The position numbers and the translations under genes are program-made. Positions 16,583 to 25,718 of a stretch of 64,000 nt of DNA are shown here, piece by piece. This stretch comes from an uncultured Alphaproteobacteria bacterium. GTDB taxonomy: Bacteria; Pseudomonadota; Alphaproteobacteria; HIMB59. The stretch's first letter is position 1, and each line of letters begins with the position of its first letter. A model generated the notes under the pieces. The model saw only the letters and a program-made list of their open reading frames with translations. It ran no database searches and was not told the DNA's origin. The stretch lies in the NCBI GenBank assembly GCA_902613185.1, contig CACMGP010000003.1:124001-188000 (forward strand), in the 5' to 3' direction.

Positions 16583-17777
16583 TTTTTTTCAAGTAAAAAA
16601 AAAGTCAAAATTATCAAATGCTCGACTTGGATTAATTAATACATCACACGGTAAAATCAATACACCTTCATTTATTTTTTGTGGTACCAAGGCCACTGTC
16701 AAATCTGTACTGCCCTCTCAATTAAAATTAGCAAGAACACAAATTATTCTTTCAAACACATACCATTTAATGCTTCAACCGGGTTCAGAGATCATATCAA
16801 AAGAAGGGGGTTTACAAAGTTTTACTGATTGGAATGGACCTATGATGACTGATAGTGGGGGGTATCAAATATTTTCACTAGGATATGGGTCAGTTTCAGA
16901 GGAAATTAAAGGAAAAAATAATAATGCAAAGAGAAAATCTCTCATAAAAATTACTGAGGATGGTGCATCATTTAGAAATTATATAAATGGAGATAAAGTA
17001 TTCTTATCACCTGAGAGATCAATTGAATTACAACGTGACTTTGGCGCTGATCTGATTTTTGTCTTAGATGAATGCACGCCCTTTAATGTCTCAAAAAAAT
17101 ATACAGAAAAGTCTATGTACATGAGTCATCGCTGGGCAGAAAGATGTATAAATTCTTTCGACTCAAAATTTAAAAAGTATAACTCAACCTTTGGTTCCTC
17201 AGGAAAACAGTCACTATATGGCATCATACAAGGTGGTGTTTATGAGGATTTAAGAAAGATTGCTTGTGAAGAAACATGCTCAAAAAATTTTGATGGACTT
17301 GCAATAGGTGGCTCTTTGGGGAGTACAAAAAATCAGATGTACGATATCTTTTCTTTCTGTGAAAATTATATAGATAATTCAAAACCTATTCATATTCTAG
17401 GAATTGGAGGACTAGATGATATTTTGCATGGTGTAAGTTCTGGATATGACACATTTGATTGTGTATCACCTACAAGGATTGCTAGACATGGTATTATGAT
17501 GTCAAAACTATGTAGTAAAGGAATTAATTTAAACAACTCAAAATTTAAAGACGATCATTCTAGTATTGATGAAGGATGTGAATTACAGGAAATAAATAAA
17601 TTTTCAAAATCTTATATTCATCATTTGTTTAAAGCTAATGAGATGCTCGGTATGACCATTTTATCTATATATAATATTTGGTTTATGAATAAGTTTTTTG
17701 AAGATATAAGATTATCTATAAATGAGGATAGATTTGAAGAGTATAAGAATAAAATTTTGTCTAATTTAGTCGAATAA
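16575..17777 (+). CDS. tgt: tRNA-guanine transglycosylase with degenerate zinc site
   Basis: A 400-residue TGT exchanging G34 of GUN-anticodon tRNAs for a queuosine precursor. Catalytic features remain: [13 protein letters not shown] (general acid Asp), [18 protein letters not shown], and [13 protein letters not shown] (nucleophile Asp). The zinc site, normally C-x-C-x2-C...H, reads Cys335, Leu337, Ile340 and Tyr366 at exactly the E. coli spacing (302, 304, 307, 333), so three of four ligands are gone. The base-pocket LAVGE of Zymomonas TGT reads LAIGG (242-246). The start is TTG, overlapping yhhQ. The 3' end overlaps the convergent cobT by 12 bp. It could be a paralogue with altered base specificity. 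Confidence 0.9.
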   Translation: MTNFFQVKKKSKLSNARLGLINTSHGKINTPSFIFCGTKATVKSVLPSQLKLARTQIILSNTYHLMLQPGSEIISKEGGLQSFTDWNGPMMTDSGGYQIFSLGYGSVSEEIKGKNNNAKRKSLIKITEDGASFRNYINGDKVFLSPERSIELQRDFGADLIFVLDECTPFNVSKKYTEKSMYMSHRWAERCINSFDSKFKKYNSTFGSSGKQSLYGIIQGGVYEDLRKIACEETCSKNFDGLAIGGSLGSTKNQMYDIFSFCENYIDNSKPIHILGIGGLDDILHGVSSGYDTFDCVSPTRIARHGIMMSKLCSKGINLNNSKFKDDHSSIDEGCELQEINKFSKSYIHHLFKANEMLGMTILSIYNIWFMNKFFEDIRLSINEDRFEEYKNKILSNLVE

Positions 17778-19556
17778 TGATTCTATTTTTTCAAACATAA
17801 TTCCACCTAACTCTTCTACATCATGAATGGTAATTGCTTTACTGTAATACTGACCTACGTTATGACCTATACCGATTGCTAATAGTTCAATGTTTGATTT
17901 CTCTTCAATCGCAAGAATAGTACTTTTTAGGTGTTTTTCTAAATAATTACTATTGTTTACAGACAGTGTTGAGTCATCTACGGGGGCGCCATCAGATATA
18001 ACAATTAGTATTTTCCTACTTTCAGGCCTTTTCGAAATTCTAGAACTAGCCCAAAGAAGTGCTTCGCCATCAATATTTTCTTTTAATAGACCCTCTTTTA
18101 ACATTAGGCCTAAATTTATTTTAGATTTTTTAGAGTTTTGGTCAGCAGATTTATAAATAATATGTCTTAGGTCATTAAGTCTTCCAGGATTTTTCTGCTT
18201 TCCATTTTTGAGCCAATGCTCTCGAGTTTTTCCACCTTTCCATGCTTTTGTTGTAAAACCAAGAATTTCAACTTTGATTTTGCATTTTTCTAAAGTAGCG
18301 GCTATCATATCAGTTGTTAAAGCAGCTATCATAATAGGTTTTCCTCTCATTGATCCTGAATTATCAATTAACAAAGTTACGGTTGTATCTTCAAATTTAA
18401 TTTCTTTTTCTTTTTTAAAAGAGAGAGAACTATTAGAATTAGTTATAACTCTGGTAAGTTTTGAAGTATCTAGAACACCTTCGTCTAAATCAAAATTCCA
18501 TGACCTATTTTGTTTTGATTGAAGCTTTCGATATAATTTATTTGCTAATCTTGATATTTGCTTTTGATATAAATCACATTTTTCATCGAGTTGCCTTCTT
18601 AGGGCCACTAGCTCTTCATGATCACATAGTTTAATTGCTTCTATAATTTCATCATATTGATTAGTAGCTGCTTTATAATTTTGATTAAGGTTTCTATAGC
18701 TATCAATTGACTTAAATATATCTTCAATTTGTTGGTCTGAAATTTCTATATCAATCTCTTCTCCTTGAACACTAGATTGACTATTATCTGAGTCATTTTC
18801 TGGAGTATGCATATTTTCCTCTAATTGGCTTTCTTCAGGTTTTTGGGCTTGATTTTCTTCTTGGTTTTGTTGTTGATTAAAATCCTCTTCATCATTTCCC
18901 TCATCGAGATCTTTATCATCTGGTTGGCTTTCATCCTCAACCGATGGAAAAATAATTCTGAGTAAATCTACCGATAAGTTTAAATATTCTTTTTGGTCTT
19001 GAATATTCTGAGATAATTTTTGAAGTGTGTTATAAAATTTTGATATGTTGTCTTTAGAAGTTATATTCTTTAAATGATTATTATTTGATTTCCACATATT
19101 ACTGTTTACTAAATCAATGAAAAAATGCGTTAAGGTAAAATAAAATAAATCTTTAGAGTCTTTTTGTTTTTTTGATTTTAATACCTCTAATCTTTTAAAC
19201 CATTTATTCTCAATGTTTTTTATAATACCTTTGAAGGGTTTTGAGCCATATGTCTCATATCGTAAACGCTCTAAGAAAATTATTTCTTCTCTAATATCAA
19301 TATTTTTAGATGTTATTTGGTTTAACAGTTTTTCATCATGGTATTTTTTTTTAAGAGCAAATGAGTCTGCTGCACCACGCATATCCTCATAATTGAAAAT
19401 ATTTGAGATTGAGGGAAGGTTTAAAGTATCATCTTTCTCTAAAACGATATTTGAATTTACATTTATTTTTAAATCTTTATTTTCCGATATGGTTTTATTA
19501 ACAGAATTGAGTGTATTTGAAATTTGCCTGGGAATATTTAGTTGTTTCTCGGACAA
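17766..19556 (-). CDS. cobT: CobT-like cobaltochelatase subunit, VWA domain
   Basis: A 596-residue protein with an N-terminal helical region, a very acidic Glu/Gln-rich linker (about residues 200-260) and a C-terminal von Willebrand A domain. Its MIDAS motif is [11 protein letters not shown] near residue 395, with a further [11 protein letters not shown] segment. CobT pairs with the AAA+ protein CobS to drive cobalt insertion by CobN in aerobic B12 synthesis. cobS ends directly upstream with no gap (19557/19556). CobN is not in the window, and many alphaproteobacteria keep cobS-cobT as a conserved block regardless, so another role is possible. Confidence 0.92.
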   Translation of the reverse strand: MSEKQLNIPRQISNTLNSVNKTISENKDLKINVNSNIVLEKDDTLNLPSISNIFNYEDMRGAADSFALKKKYHDEKLLNQITSKNIDIREEIIFLERLRYETYGSKPFKGIIKNIENKWFKRLEVLKSKKQKDSKDLFYFTLTHFFIDLVNSNMWKSNNNHLKNITSKDNISKFYNTLQKLSQNIQDQKEYLNLSVDLLRIIFPSVEDESQPDDKDLDEGNDEEDFNQQQNQEENQAQKPEESQLEENMHTPENDSDNSQSSVQGEEIDIEISDQQIEDIFKSIDSYRNLNQNYKAATNQYDEIIEAIKLCDHEELVALRRQLDEKCDLYQKQISRLANKLYRKLQSKQNRSWNFDLDEGVLDTSKLTRVITNSNSSLSFKKEKEIKFEDTTVTLLIDNSGSMRGKPIMIAALTTDMIAATLEKCKIKVEILGFTTKAWKGGKTREHWLKNGKQKNPGRLNDLRHIIYKSADQNSKKSKINLGLMLKEGLLKENIDGEALLWASSRISKRPESRKILIVISDGAPVDDSTLSVNNSNYLEKHLKSTILAIEEKSNIELLAIGIGHNVGQYYSKAITIHDVEELGGIMFEKIESLFD

Positions 19557-20513
19557 TTAGATATCAATTGCAAAGGTTCTTTGGAAATATTCTTTATATA
19601 TATCTATTTCACTTTCGTCACATTTATTCAAAAAAGTAAATTTCAAAGAGTTTTGAATATCTTTAATAATTTTATAATTTTCTGCCCACATAATTACAGT
19701 TCTAGGGCTCATGACAATAGATATATCTTTTTGTTCAAAACCTTTTCTTGTTAAATTTGCCATTTGAACCATAGAAGCTATTATTTTCTTCTCTTCATTG
19801 TTTGCAGAAACTTTTTTTGAAATAATTTCTATTTCTTTATCCTCATCAAGGTAGTTTAATTTTGCAACTATATTCCATCTATCCATTTGACCTTGATTGA
19901 TCTGATTTGTTCCATGATATATCCCAGAGGTGTCCCCAAGACCTACTGTGTTAGCAGTAGCAAATAGTCTAAAATAAGGATGAGGTGAAAGAACTTTACT
20001 TTGGTCAAGAAGAGTTAACTTTCCCTCAGCTTCAAGTATTCTTTGAATGACAAACATTACATCTGGTCGACCTGCATCGTATTCGTCAAAAACTAAAGAA
20101 ACGTTATTTTGAAATGCCCAAGGAAGGATACCTTCCTGAAATTCTGTTACTTGTTTGTTATCTTTTAAAACTATTGCATCTTTACCAATAAGATCGATTC
20201 TCGATACATGACTATCTAAGTTAACTCTTATGCAAGGCCAGTTTAATCTTGCACAAACTTGTTCAATATGAGAGGACTTTCCAGTTCCATGCAAACCTTG
20301 TAAGAAAACTCGTTTATTGAATTTTAGACCAAGCAAAATAGCAATCGTCGAACTTTCATCAAATACGTAGTTTGTATCTAATTTAGGGCAATATTCACTA
20401 GCTTCATTAAATTTTGGAACTTTTATATCTGTTTGAATTCCAAAGACTTCTTTGGATGATACATCAGAAATTTGTAAATTATCATTTTTTTTAAGAGCCT
20501 CGATTTTATTCAT
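19557..20513 (-). CDS. cobS: CobS-like AAA+ ATPase (MoxR type)
   Basis: A 318-residue AAA+ ATPase. Walker A is GLHGTGKS at residues 73-80, and Walker B is LVFDEYD at about 140-146. The sensor region follows around LFATANTVG, and the SPRTVIMW stretch marks the C-terminal lid. It forms the motor ring partner of CobT. It overlaps the upstream J-domain gene by 4 bp and abuts cobT, so the three form one operon transcribed away from bolA. Confidence 0.95.
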   Translation of the reverse strand: MNKIEALKKNDNLQISDVSSKEVFGIQTDIKVPKFNEASEYCPKLDTNYVFDESSTIAILLGLKFNKRVFLQGLHGTGKSSHIEQVCARLNWPCIRVNLDSHVSRIDLIGKDAIVLKDNKQVTEFQEGILPWAFQNNVSLVFDEYDAGRPDVMFVIQRILEAEGKLTLLDQSKVLSPHPYFRLFATANTVGLGDTSGIYHGTNQINQGQMDRWNIVAKLNYLDEDKEIEIISKKVSANNEEKKIIASMVQMANLTRKGFEQKDISIVMSPRTVIMWAENYKIIKDIQNSLKFTFLNKCDESEIDIYKEYFQRTFAIDI

Positions 20514-21019
20514 TTTTTGTATCTTTCAATTAAGTAGTTATATGCATCTACTATTTCTCTAAATTTATCAATAACTTTTTTACTATCACCCTTTACATCT
20601 GGATGATGCTCTTTGACTAGTTCTTTATACCTTTTCTTTATCAATTTTAAGTCTGTATTTATATCTAATTTTAAAATACTAAGGGATTTTAACAATTTGT
20701 TTGATTGAGGCTGAAATCCAGCAGGGTTATCAAATGTGCCCATATCCTCACCATTGATCGTAAAATTATAAAACTTCCTACCCGATCCAAAAGAGCTTGT
20801 GGGTCTTCTCCAGATGGTGTCAAAACGAATATCGTTTTCAATTTCATTTGCATCCATTTTCTTATGGTAATTCCACTTTTTGTTAAACTCTTTAATATGT
20901 TCAATACAAAACCACTGATAATTACCTAAATTATCATAGTCTAATGGTGCTTTATAAACACCTTCCTCTTTACAATTTGGATGATTACATAAATTTTCTA
21001 TTTTATTTTTTTTATTCAT
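20510..21019 (-). CDS. J-domain protein with N-terminal Cys motif
   Basis: A 169-residue co-chaperone with the J domain at the C-terminus (about 113-168); the His-Pro-Asp tripeptide is at 139-141. The N-terminus has Cys11, Cys16, Cys38 and His41, a possible metal site. Such C-terminal-J proteins lie upstream of cobS in many alphaproteobacteria, next to bolA, as here. It probably recruits DnaK to an unknown client; a link to CobST assembly is only contextual. Its start codon is 13 bp from the divergent bolA start. Confidence 0.88.
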   Translation of the reverse strand: MNKKNKIENLCNHPNCKEEGVYKAPLDYDNLGNYQWFCIEHIKEFNKKWNYHKKMDANEIENDIRFDTIWRRPTSSFGSGRKFYNFTINGEDMGTFDNPAGFQPQSNKLLKSLSILKLDINTDLKLIKKRYKELVKEHHPDVKGDSKKVIDKFREIVDAYNYLIERYKK

Positions 21020-21032
21020 TTAAGATTTAATT

Positions 21033-21290
21033 ATGAATTTAAATAATATTAAAATCCTTTTACAAGATATTAGTGAATTTGAAATTTTAGAAATTATTAA
21101 CAACAGTGAAAAACATATGGGACATGCTGGTGTAGAAAATACATCAACCATGTTAACTCATGTAGAGCTCAGAATATTGAATAAAAATAATCTGAAAAAA
21201 ATAGATATTCATAGAACAATTCATGAAAAATTAGAGTCAGTTTTTAAATCTGGCCTACACTCCCTAGAAATAAAAATATCAAATAGATAG
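21033..21290 (+). CDS. bolA: BolA family protein
   Basis: An 85-residue BolA with the HMGHAGVENTSTMLTHVEL segment and the HRTIHEKL helix containing the conserved histidine. BolA proteins bind monothiol glutaredoxins and shared [2Fe-2S] clusters, and have roles in iron sensing, Fe-S trafficking and morphology. The gene diverges from the J-domain gene with 13 bp between start codons, so its promoter must overlap that gene. The 3' end overlaps the convergent CorC-type gene by 12 bp. Confidence 0.92.
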   Translation: MNLNNIKILLQDISEFEILEIINNSEKHMGHAGVENTSTMLTHVELRILNKNNLKKIDIHRTIHEKLESVFKSGLHSLEIKISNR

Positions 21291-22523
21291 CTTAACCTTA
21301 TTGATTTTGTTAATTGATCTAGAGATAATTTGCAATTTTACATCCTCAATATAGAAAACCTTTCCAACTTTAGGGATTTCTTTTGCTAAATCATGAATTA
21401 AGCCCGATAATGTCACAAATTGATCAGGTAAGTTGATATCCAGACTTCTATTAATTTCTCTTACACTAGCATTTCCATTAAATAAATAATTATTAGAGTC
21501 AATTTTCTCTAGATATGTTTCATCAGTGTCAGTTTCATCAAAAATTTCTCCAATTATTTCTTCAATAATATCCTCCAATGTAATTAAGCCCTGTATTTCT
21601 CCATATTCATCTACTATTAAAGCCATATGTTCTCTAGAAGATTTAAAATCAATAAGTTGCTTCATCGCAAGTTTGTTTTGGGGAATAAAAACAGGCTGAA
21701 AAGTATTTCTTTCGATACTTTCATTTGACTCCTCTAAAGAGGAGTCTTTTAAAAAATCTCTGATATCTATAATTCCAACCAGATTATTAAAATCTCCCTT
21801 TATAACTGGTATTCTTGTGAATGTTGATGAACTTATAGCTTTGAAATTTTGTTTATAGGGATCATCTAGGTTAATGAATAGAATTTCATTTCTGTGAGTC
21901 ATTAGCTCATCAACTTTTAATTTTTTTAACTCAAGAATATTACTCATATAATCAGCCTCATATTCACCATCTTTTGAGTATTGTTTTTGCAGTTGAACAG
22001 CTCCTTCAAACTCCTCTTCTATAATTTTTGATTGGTCTGCATTTAAATTTAATCCAATTAATTTAATAATTTTGTTAGAAACTTTATTAATGAGATTTAC
22101 AATTGGTTTAATTAATTTCGTGTAAAAGTAAAAAAACTTAGAAACTTTTAGTGCAAATGTCATCGGTTTGTTAATTGCGAAAATTTTGGGAGTAACTTCT
22201 GAAAATATAACAATCATTAATGTCATGAAAATTGTAGCAACGGAAACTCCTAAACCACCAAATTCTGAAACAAGTAATTCTGTCATCAAAGCTGTAGCTA
22301 AAATATTAAATAGGTTATTAGCAAGTAAGATTCCCGTAATAAATTCATCTTTAAATTCTTTAATTTTTAAAATGAAATTTGCATTTTTAGCTCCTTTATC
22401 TTTTTGTCTATGAGCTCGCTGTTTTGATACTGCAGTTAAGGCAGTCTCCGAACCAGAGGAAAGGGCTGATAATAAGAGTAAGATAATTATCGCTAAAATT
22501 TTTATAATAACAATTAAAGTCAT
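21279..22523 (-). CDS. CNNM/CorC-family protein (DUF21 + CBS pair + CorC_HlyC)
   Basis: A 414-residue membrane protein. The N-terminus carries three to four hydrophobic helices of the DUF21/CNNM domain (SALSSGSETALTAVSK, then LLANNLFNILATALM). Two CBS domains follow (FTRIPVIKGDFNNLVGIIDI and MALIVDEYGEIQGLITLEDI). A C-terminal CorC_HlyC domain begins near the NYLFNGNASV segment. Family members are Mg2+/Co2+ transport factors or Na+/Mg2+ exchangers; the older hemolysin label is misleading. The stop of aroB and the start of this gene share one base region (22523), implying coupling. Confidence 0.88.
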   Translation of the reverse strand: MTLIVIIKILAIIILLLLSALSSGSETALTAVSKQRAHRQKDKGAKNANFILKIKEFKDEFITGILLANNLFNILATALMTELLVSEFGGLGVSVATIFMTLMIVIFSEVTPKIFAINKPMTFALKVSKFFYFYTKLIKPIVNLINKVSNKIIKLIGLNLNADQSKIIEEEFEGAVQLQKQYSKDGEYEADYMSNILELKKLKVDELMTHRNEILFINLDDPYKQNFKAISSSTFTRIPVIKGDFNNLVGIIDIRDFLKDSSLEESNESIERNTFQPVFIPQNKLAMKQLIDFKSSREHMALIVDEYGEIQGLITLEDIIEEIIGEIFDETDTDETYLEKIDSNNYLFNGNASVREINRSLDINLPDQFVTLSGLIHDLAKEIPKVGKVFYIEDVKLQIISRSINKINKVKLSI

Positions 22524-23575
22524 TATTTTATTTGATTTAGAATAGATTTAAGATCTCTAATTAAAATCTTTTTAATAAAACCTCCATATTTTCCAATAAG
22601 AACAATATTAACATCTTCGTTTATAACTTTTTTATCAAAAGCGATTTTTTTTATTAATAATGGTATAGTTTTTTTATTTACATATTTGCTGTAATTAATA
22701 GGTAAATTATATTTTCTTAAAATTTCAATTAAACTATCAACGTTTTTAGGATAGTAATTTAATAAACTAGAAATTTTTAACTCTAAAATCATTCCTAATG
22801 ATATCGCCTCTCCATGTTTAAGATTACCTTTATAAAAATTTGAATTTTCAATTGCATGACCAATAGTGTGCCCAAAATTTAGAATTGCTCTAGAATTTTT
22901 AGATTTTAATTTTTCTCTAAAATCGCTGATATATTTTAATTTTGAGTTAATTGAGAGTTTAATAATTTTATTCATGTCACCCTTGGACCCCTTAATAAGA
23001 AGCTTATGAAGTTGCTTTGAATAAATAAGGCTATATTTTATTATTTCCGCATATCCACATGCAATTTCCCTTTTTGGTAAACTTTTTAGAAAATCTGAAC
23101 ATATAAATACTTTTTTTGGAAGATAAAAAGTACCAATTAAATTTTTACCAAATTTGCTATTAATCCCTGTTTTACCACCAATTGAACTATCTACCATTGC
23201 TAAAAGAGAGGTGGGTATCATTACGTGCTCAACACCTCTTAATATAGTTGATGCTAAAAAGCCAGAGAGATCTCCTAGTGTTCCACCACCAAAAGAGTAA
23301 ATTATACTTTTACGTTGAACTCCTAATTTAATTATTTTCTCAATTAAAGACGAATAGTTTTGAATATTTTTAATTTTTTCATGGCCCTTAATAACAAAAC
23401 ATCTTTTAGGAAATTTTTTTAAAAGTTTTTTAATTAATGTATTTTTTACAATATTACTATCAAATATTAAAATATCGAGATTTGAAATATTATTAATTAA
23501 TTTTTTTTCTAATTGAGCTATTTTTAAAAATTCAATTTCATGTATGTGTTTGTCAATTATCTTTCTTATCTTCAT
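22523..23575 (-). CDS. aroB: 3-dehydroquinate synthase
   Basis: A 350-residue NAD- and metal-dependent enzyme converting DAHP to 3-dehydroquinate, step two of the shikimate pathway. Conserved segments include SFGGGTLGDLSGFLAST, the IPTSLLAMVDSSIGGKTGIN stretch, a metal-binding region around GYAEIIKYSL, NFGHTIGHAIE and the HGEAISLGM histidine. It overlaps aroK by 4 bp, the usual aroK-aroB couple. Confidence 0.96.
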   Translation of the reverse strand: MKIRKIIDKHIHEIEFLKIAQLEKKLINNISNLDILIFDSNIVKNTLIKKLLKKFPKRCFVIKGHEKIKNIQNYSSLIEKIIKLGVQRKSIIYSFGGGTLGDLSGFLASTILRGVEHVMIPTSLLAMVDSSIGGKTGINSKFGKNLIGTFYLPKKVFICSDFLKSLPKREIACGYAEIIKYSLIYSKQLHKLLIKGSKGDMNKIIKLSINSKLKYISDFREKLKSKNSRAILNFGHTIGHAIENSNFYKGNLKHGEAISLGMILELKISSLLNYYPKNVDSLIEILRKYNLPINYSKYVNKKTIPLLIKKIAFDKKVINEDVNIVLIGKYGGFIKKILIRDLKSILNQIK

Positions 23576-24078
23576 TGGTTTAAATAATCTAATATAGTTT
23601 TTATAGTTTTTTGAGTATTACTGGTTGCATTAATTGTAAAGTCAGAAGTTTTATTGTAAATTTCTTTTCTATCATTGAAAAGTATTTTTATATTTTTCTC
23701 AACATTATTTTTTAATAGTGGCCTATTTTTATTTCGTGAAGTTCTTTTAATTAAAGTTTCTAAGTCACATTTCAAATATATATTGAATGTTTGCTTTAAA
23801 AGGTCTATATTTTTTAAAACAATTCCTCCACCAGTAGAAACAACAATTTTTTTCTTTAAAATCAATTTTTTGAATATTGATCTCTCTAATTTTCTAAAAC
23901 GCTCTTCACCCTCTTTGTTAAATATATCCTTTATCTTAGATTGACTTTCTATTTCAATTTGCTCATCAGTATCATAAAAATCAAATTTTAAATAATCAGA
24001 TAAAGCTCGACCAATCGTAGATTTACCTGATCCAGGCATACCAATCATACATATTTTTTCAAATTTTTTTTTCACCAT
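23572..24078 (-). CDS. aroK: Shikimate kinase
   Basis: A 168-residue P-loop kinase phosphorylating shikimate at O3. The Walker A loop is GMPGSGKSTIG. The FYDTDEQIE motif carries the substrate aspartate, and VSTGGGIVL is the Walker B-like glycine motif. NRPLL marks the lid region. It is first in the minus-strand run aroK-aroB-CorC and its start overlaps the -35 region of a divergent candidate promoter. Confidence 0.96.
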   Translation of the reverse strand: MVKKKFEKICMIGMPGSGKSTIGRALSDYLKFDFYDTDEQIEIESQSKIKDIFNKEGEERFRKLERSIFKKLILKKKIVVSTGGGIVLKNIDLLKQTFNIYLKCDLETLIKRTSRNKNRPLLKNNVEKNIKILFNDRKEIYNKTSDFTINATSNTQKTIKTILDYLNQ

Positions 24079-24107
24079 TGTTATTTGATATGTTTTAAAT
24101 ATATAAT
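24078..24107 (+). promoter_or_regulatory. Candidate sigma-70 promoter for the small envelope ORF, unknown gene, xerD run
   Basis: A perfect TATAAT at 24102-24107 is preceded at 18 bp by TTGTTA (24078-24083). It points at the small ORF starting at 24133, leaving a leader of about 20 bases. It overlaps the aroK start codon on the other strand. An AT-rich background makes chance matches common, but the perfect -10 in a divergent gap is reasonable support. Confidence 0.45.
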
Positions 24108-24132
24108 ATGAAAAACCAATAAATTTATAATT

Positions 24133-24264
24133 ATGAAAAAAATAGCATTACTATCAACGATATTTGTACTAATTTTGTTAGGTTTTGTTTTAATTAACTC
24201 CATAAAAATACCAGCACCAACTAAAGAAAAGGTGTATGACATTCCAATAGATCAGTTCACATGA
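24133..24264 (+). CDS. Small membrane-anchored protein, unknown (43 aa)
   Basis: An ATG at 24133 opens a 43-codon frame ending TGA at 24262-24264, overlapping the next ATG by 4 bp (ATGA). It starts with MKK, then one hydrophobic helix (residues 4-22), then a short periplasm-facing tail containing IPAPTKEKVYDIPIDQF. The overlap with the next gene, the preceding candidate promoter and the plausible single-helix architecture support a real gene. No family is recognised with certainty. Small single-pass proteins with a Pro-Ala-Pro tail near aroK/xerD occur in other alphaproteobacteria as far as I recall, which needs a search. Confidence 0.6.
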   Translation: MKKIALLSTIFVLILLGFVLINSIKIPAPTKEKVYDIPIDQFT

Positions 24265-25718
24265 AATATCTTATTTTTTTTTTGTTAATAATAGTTTTTC
24301 CATTAAAGGCAGATGAAGTTAATGAGGAAATCATATTTCAAGAAAAATCATTTTCACAAAATAATATAATTTCATCAATTAAATCAAAAGAAACTCTTTT
24401 AAAACTTATAAACTCCACAGAAAATAATAATAATTTTTTTTACTCTTTATTTGACCCTTTAACGAATAATATTATTTATCCTGAATATTCAAATGAAAAT
24501 GATTTTTTTTTCGAAAAAATAAATTTATTCAATAAAAAAAACTATAGATACCAAATTAACTCAAATTTGTTTGAAAAAGTTATTTTTGAAGAATTCCAAA
24601 ACCCAAATAATAACGAATCATATTTAGCTTACTTATTTGACTCAAATCAATTTAATGAATTGTGTCGATATTTATTTGAATTGAATAATAATCAAAAAAA
24701 TTTTGATGATATTTTGGTCTATAATATCTTATGCTTAATAAAAAATAATCAATTAGAGCAGATTAATTTTATAATTGAAATTTTTGATCAAAAAGAGTTC
24801 GATAAACTCAATACAAAATTTTTGTTAGACTTTCTCAAAAATTCTAAAATTGAGATCAATTACAACTTAAGTGAATTAGGATTAATTGATAAATATATCG
24901 CTTTGATTTCTGATGATATAAATGTCAATGTAGATGAAATTAATAATACTCTTGAATTAGAGATATATCTCAAATCAAATACAATAGATCTTTATCAAAT
25001 AAATTACCTTTTTAAAAATAGAGTCATAAACAAATCGCAATATTTATCCATGCTAGAAATGCTAAAAGTTAAACCTAAAGAATTAGCTATGTATAAAGAA
25101 ATGCAAAAAAATATTAACTATAATAAAAAACTTGAAATCTTAGAGAGTTATATACCTTTATTACAATTAGATTTATATGATGTATCCAGATTAGTTAATG
25201 ATCAATTTAGTGAAATGAGAATCACCTCAAGAAATTTAAATTATATTAATGGATTAATGCTTTTATCACTTTATGAAAATTCGAGTTTTTTAGAAAATTT
25301 GCTAATTTTAATGAAAGATGTCCCTAACGGTGTAATTGAAAATAATGATATAGCAACAGCTTTAAAGAATTATTTAACTAAAAACTTCGAAAATAAATAC
25401 TACGCAGATGACATTAAGAATATAGACAGTCCTTTGATGAAATTTTTATTTTTAAATAGAAATATTAATTTTGTAGAGAGTGACAACCTAAAGATAACAG
25501 AGACAGATACGATTTCAGTTAATCCTGTGTATTTGGCGAGTTTAGCTGAAAATTTAAATTTGATTGACTCATATATATACTATGTCAATTTAAGTGAAAA
25601 ATTTTACTCGATAAATGAATTCGATTTATACTTCTTAAATAATTACATCATAGATAATGAATATCTTAAAAATGAATTAATAAAATTAGCCTTCAGAGCA
25701 CATTTAATTAATTTATGA
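24261..25718 (+). CDS. Exported protein of unknown function (485 aa)
   Basis: The protein begins with a clear Sec signal peptide (residues 1-17, MKYLIFFLLIIVFPLKA, cleavage before DEV). The remainder is predicted largely helical, rich in Asn, Leu, Ile and Asp, with no transmembrane segment or recognised motif. There are only two or three cysteines, so no metal site is evident. It is coupled to the small ORF upstream (ATGA) and to xerD downstream (4-bp overlap). I do not recognise the family. The helical composition could reflect a repeat scaffold in the periplasm, which is inference. Confidence 0.75.
   Translation: MKYLIFFLLIIVFPLKADEVNEEIIFQEKSFSQNNIISSIKSKETLLKLINSTENNNNFFYSLFDPLTNNIIYPEYSNENDFFFEKINLFNKKNYRYQINSNLFEKVIFEEFQNPNNNESYLAYLFDSNQFNELCRYLFELNNNQKNFDDILVYNILCLIKNNQLEQINFIIEIFDQKEFDKLNTKFLLDFLKNSKIEINYNLSELGLIDKYIALISDDINVNVDEINNTLELEIYLKSNTIDLYQINYLFKNRVINKSQYLSMLEMLKVKPKELAMYKEMQKNINYNKKLEILESYIPLLQLDLYDVSRLVNDQFSEMRITSRNLNYINGLMLLSLYENSSFLENLLILMKDVPNGVIENNDIATALKNYLTKNFENKYYADDIKNIDSPLMKFLFLNRNINFVESDNLKITETDTISVNPVYLASLAENLNLIDSYIYYVNLSEKFYSINEFDLYFLNNYIIDNEYLKNELIKLAFRAHLINL

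Noticed and set aside
18208-18522. Plus-strand reading frame inside cobT
   Set aside because: It lies entirely within cobT and is antisense to its VWA domain. There is no similarity or start context; it is a shadow frame.
24085-24107. Promoter using TTGATA (24085-24090) with TATAAT (24102-24107)
   Set aside because: The spacer is only 11 bp. The alternative -35 TTGTTA at 18 bp was preferred.
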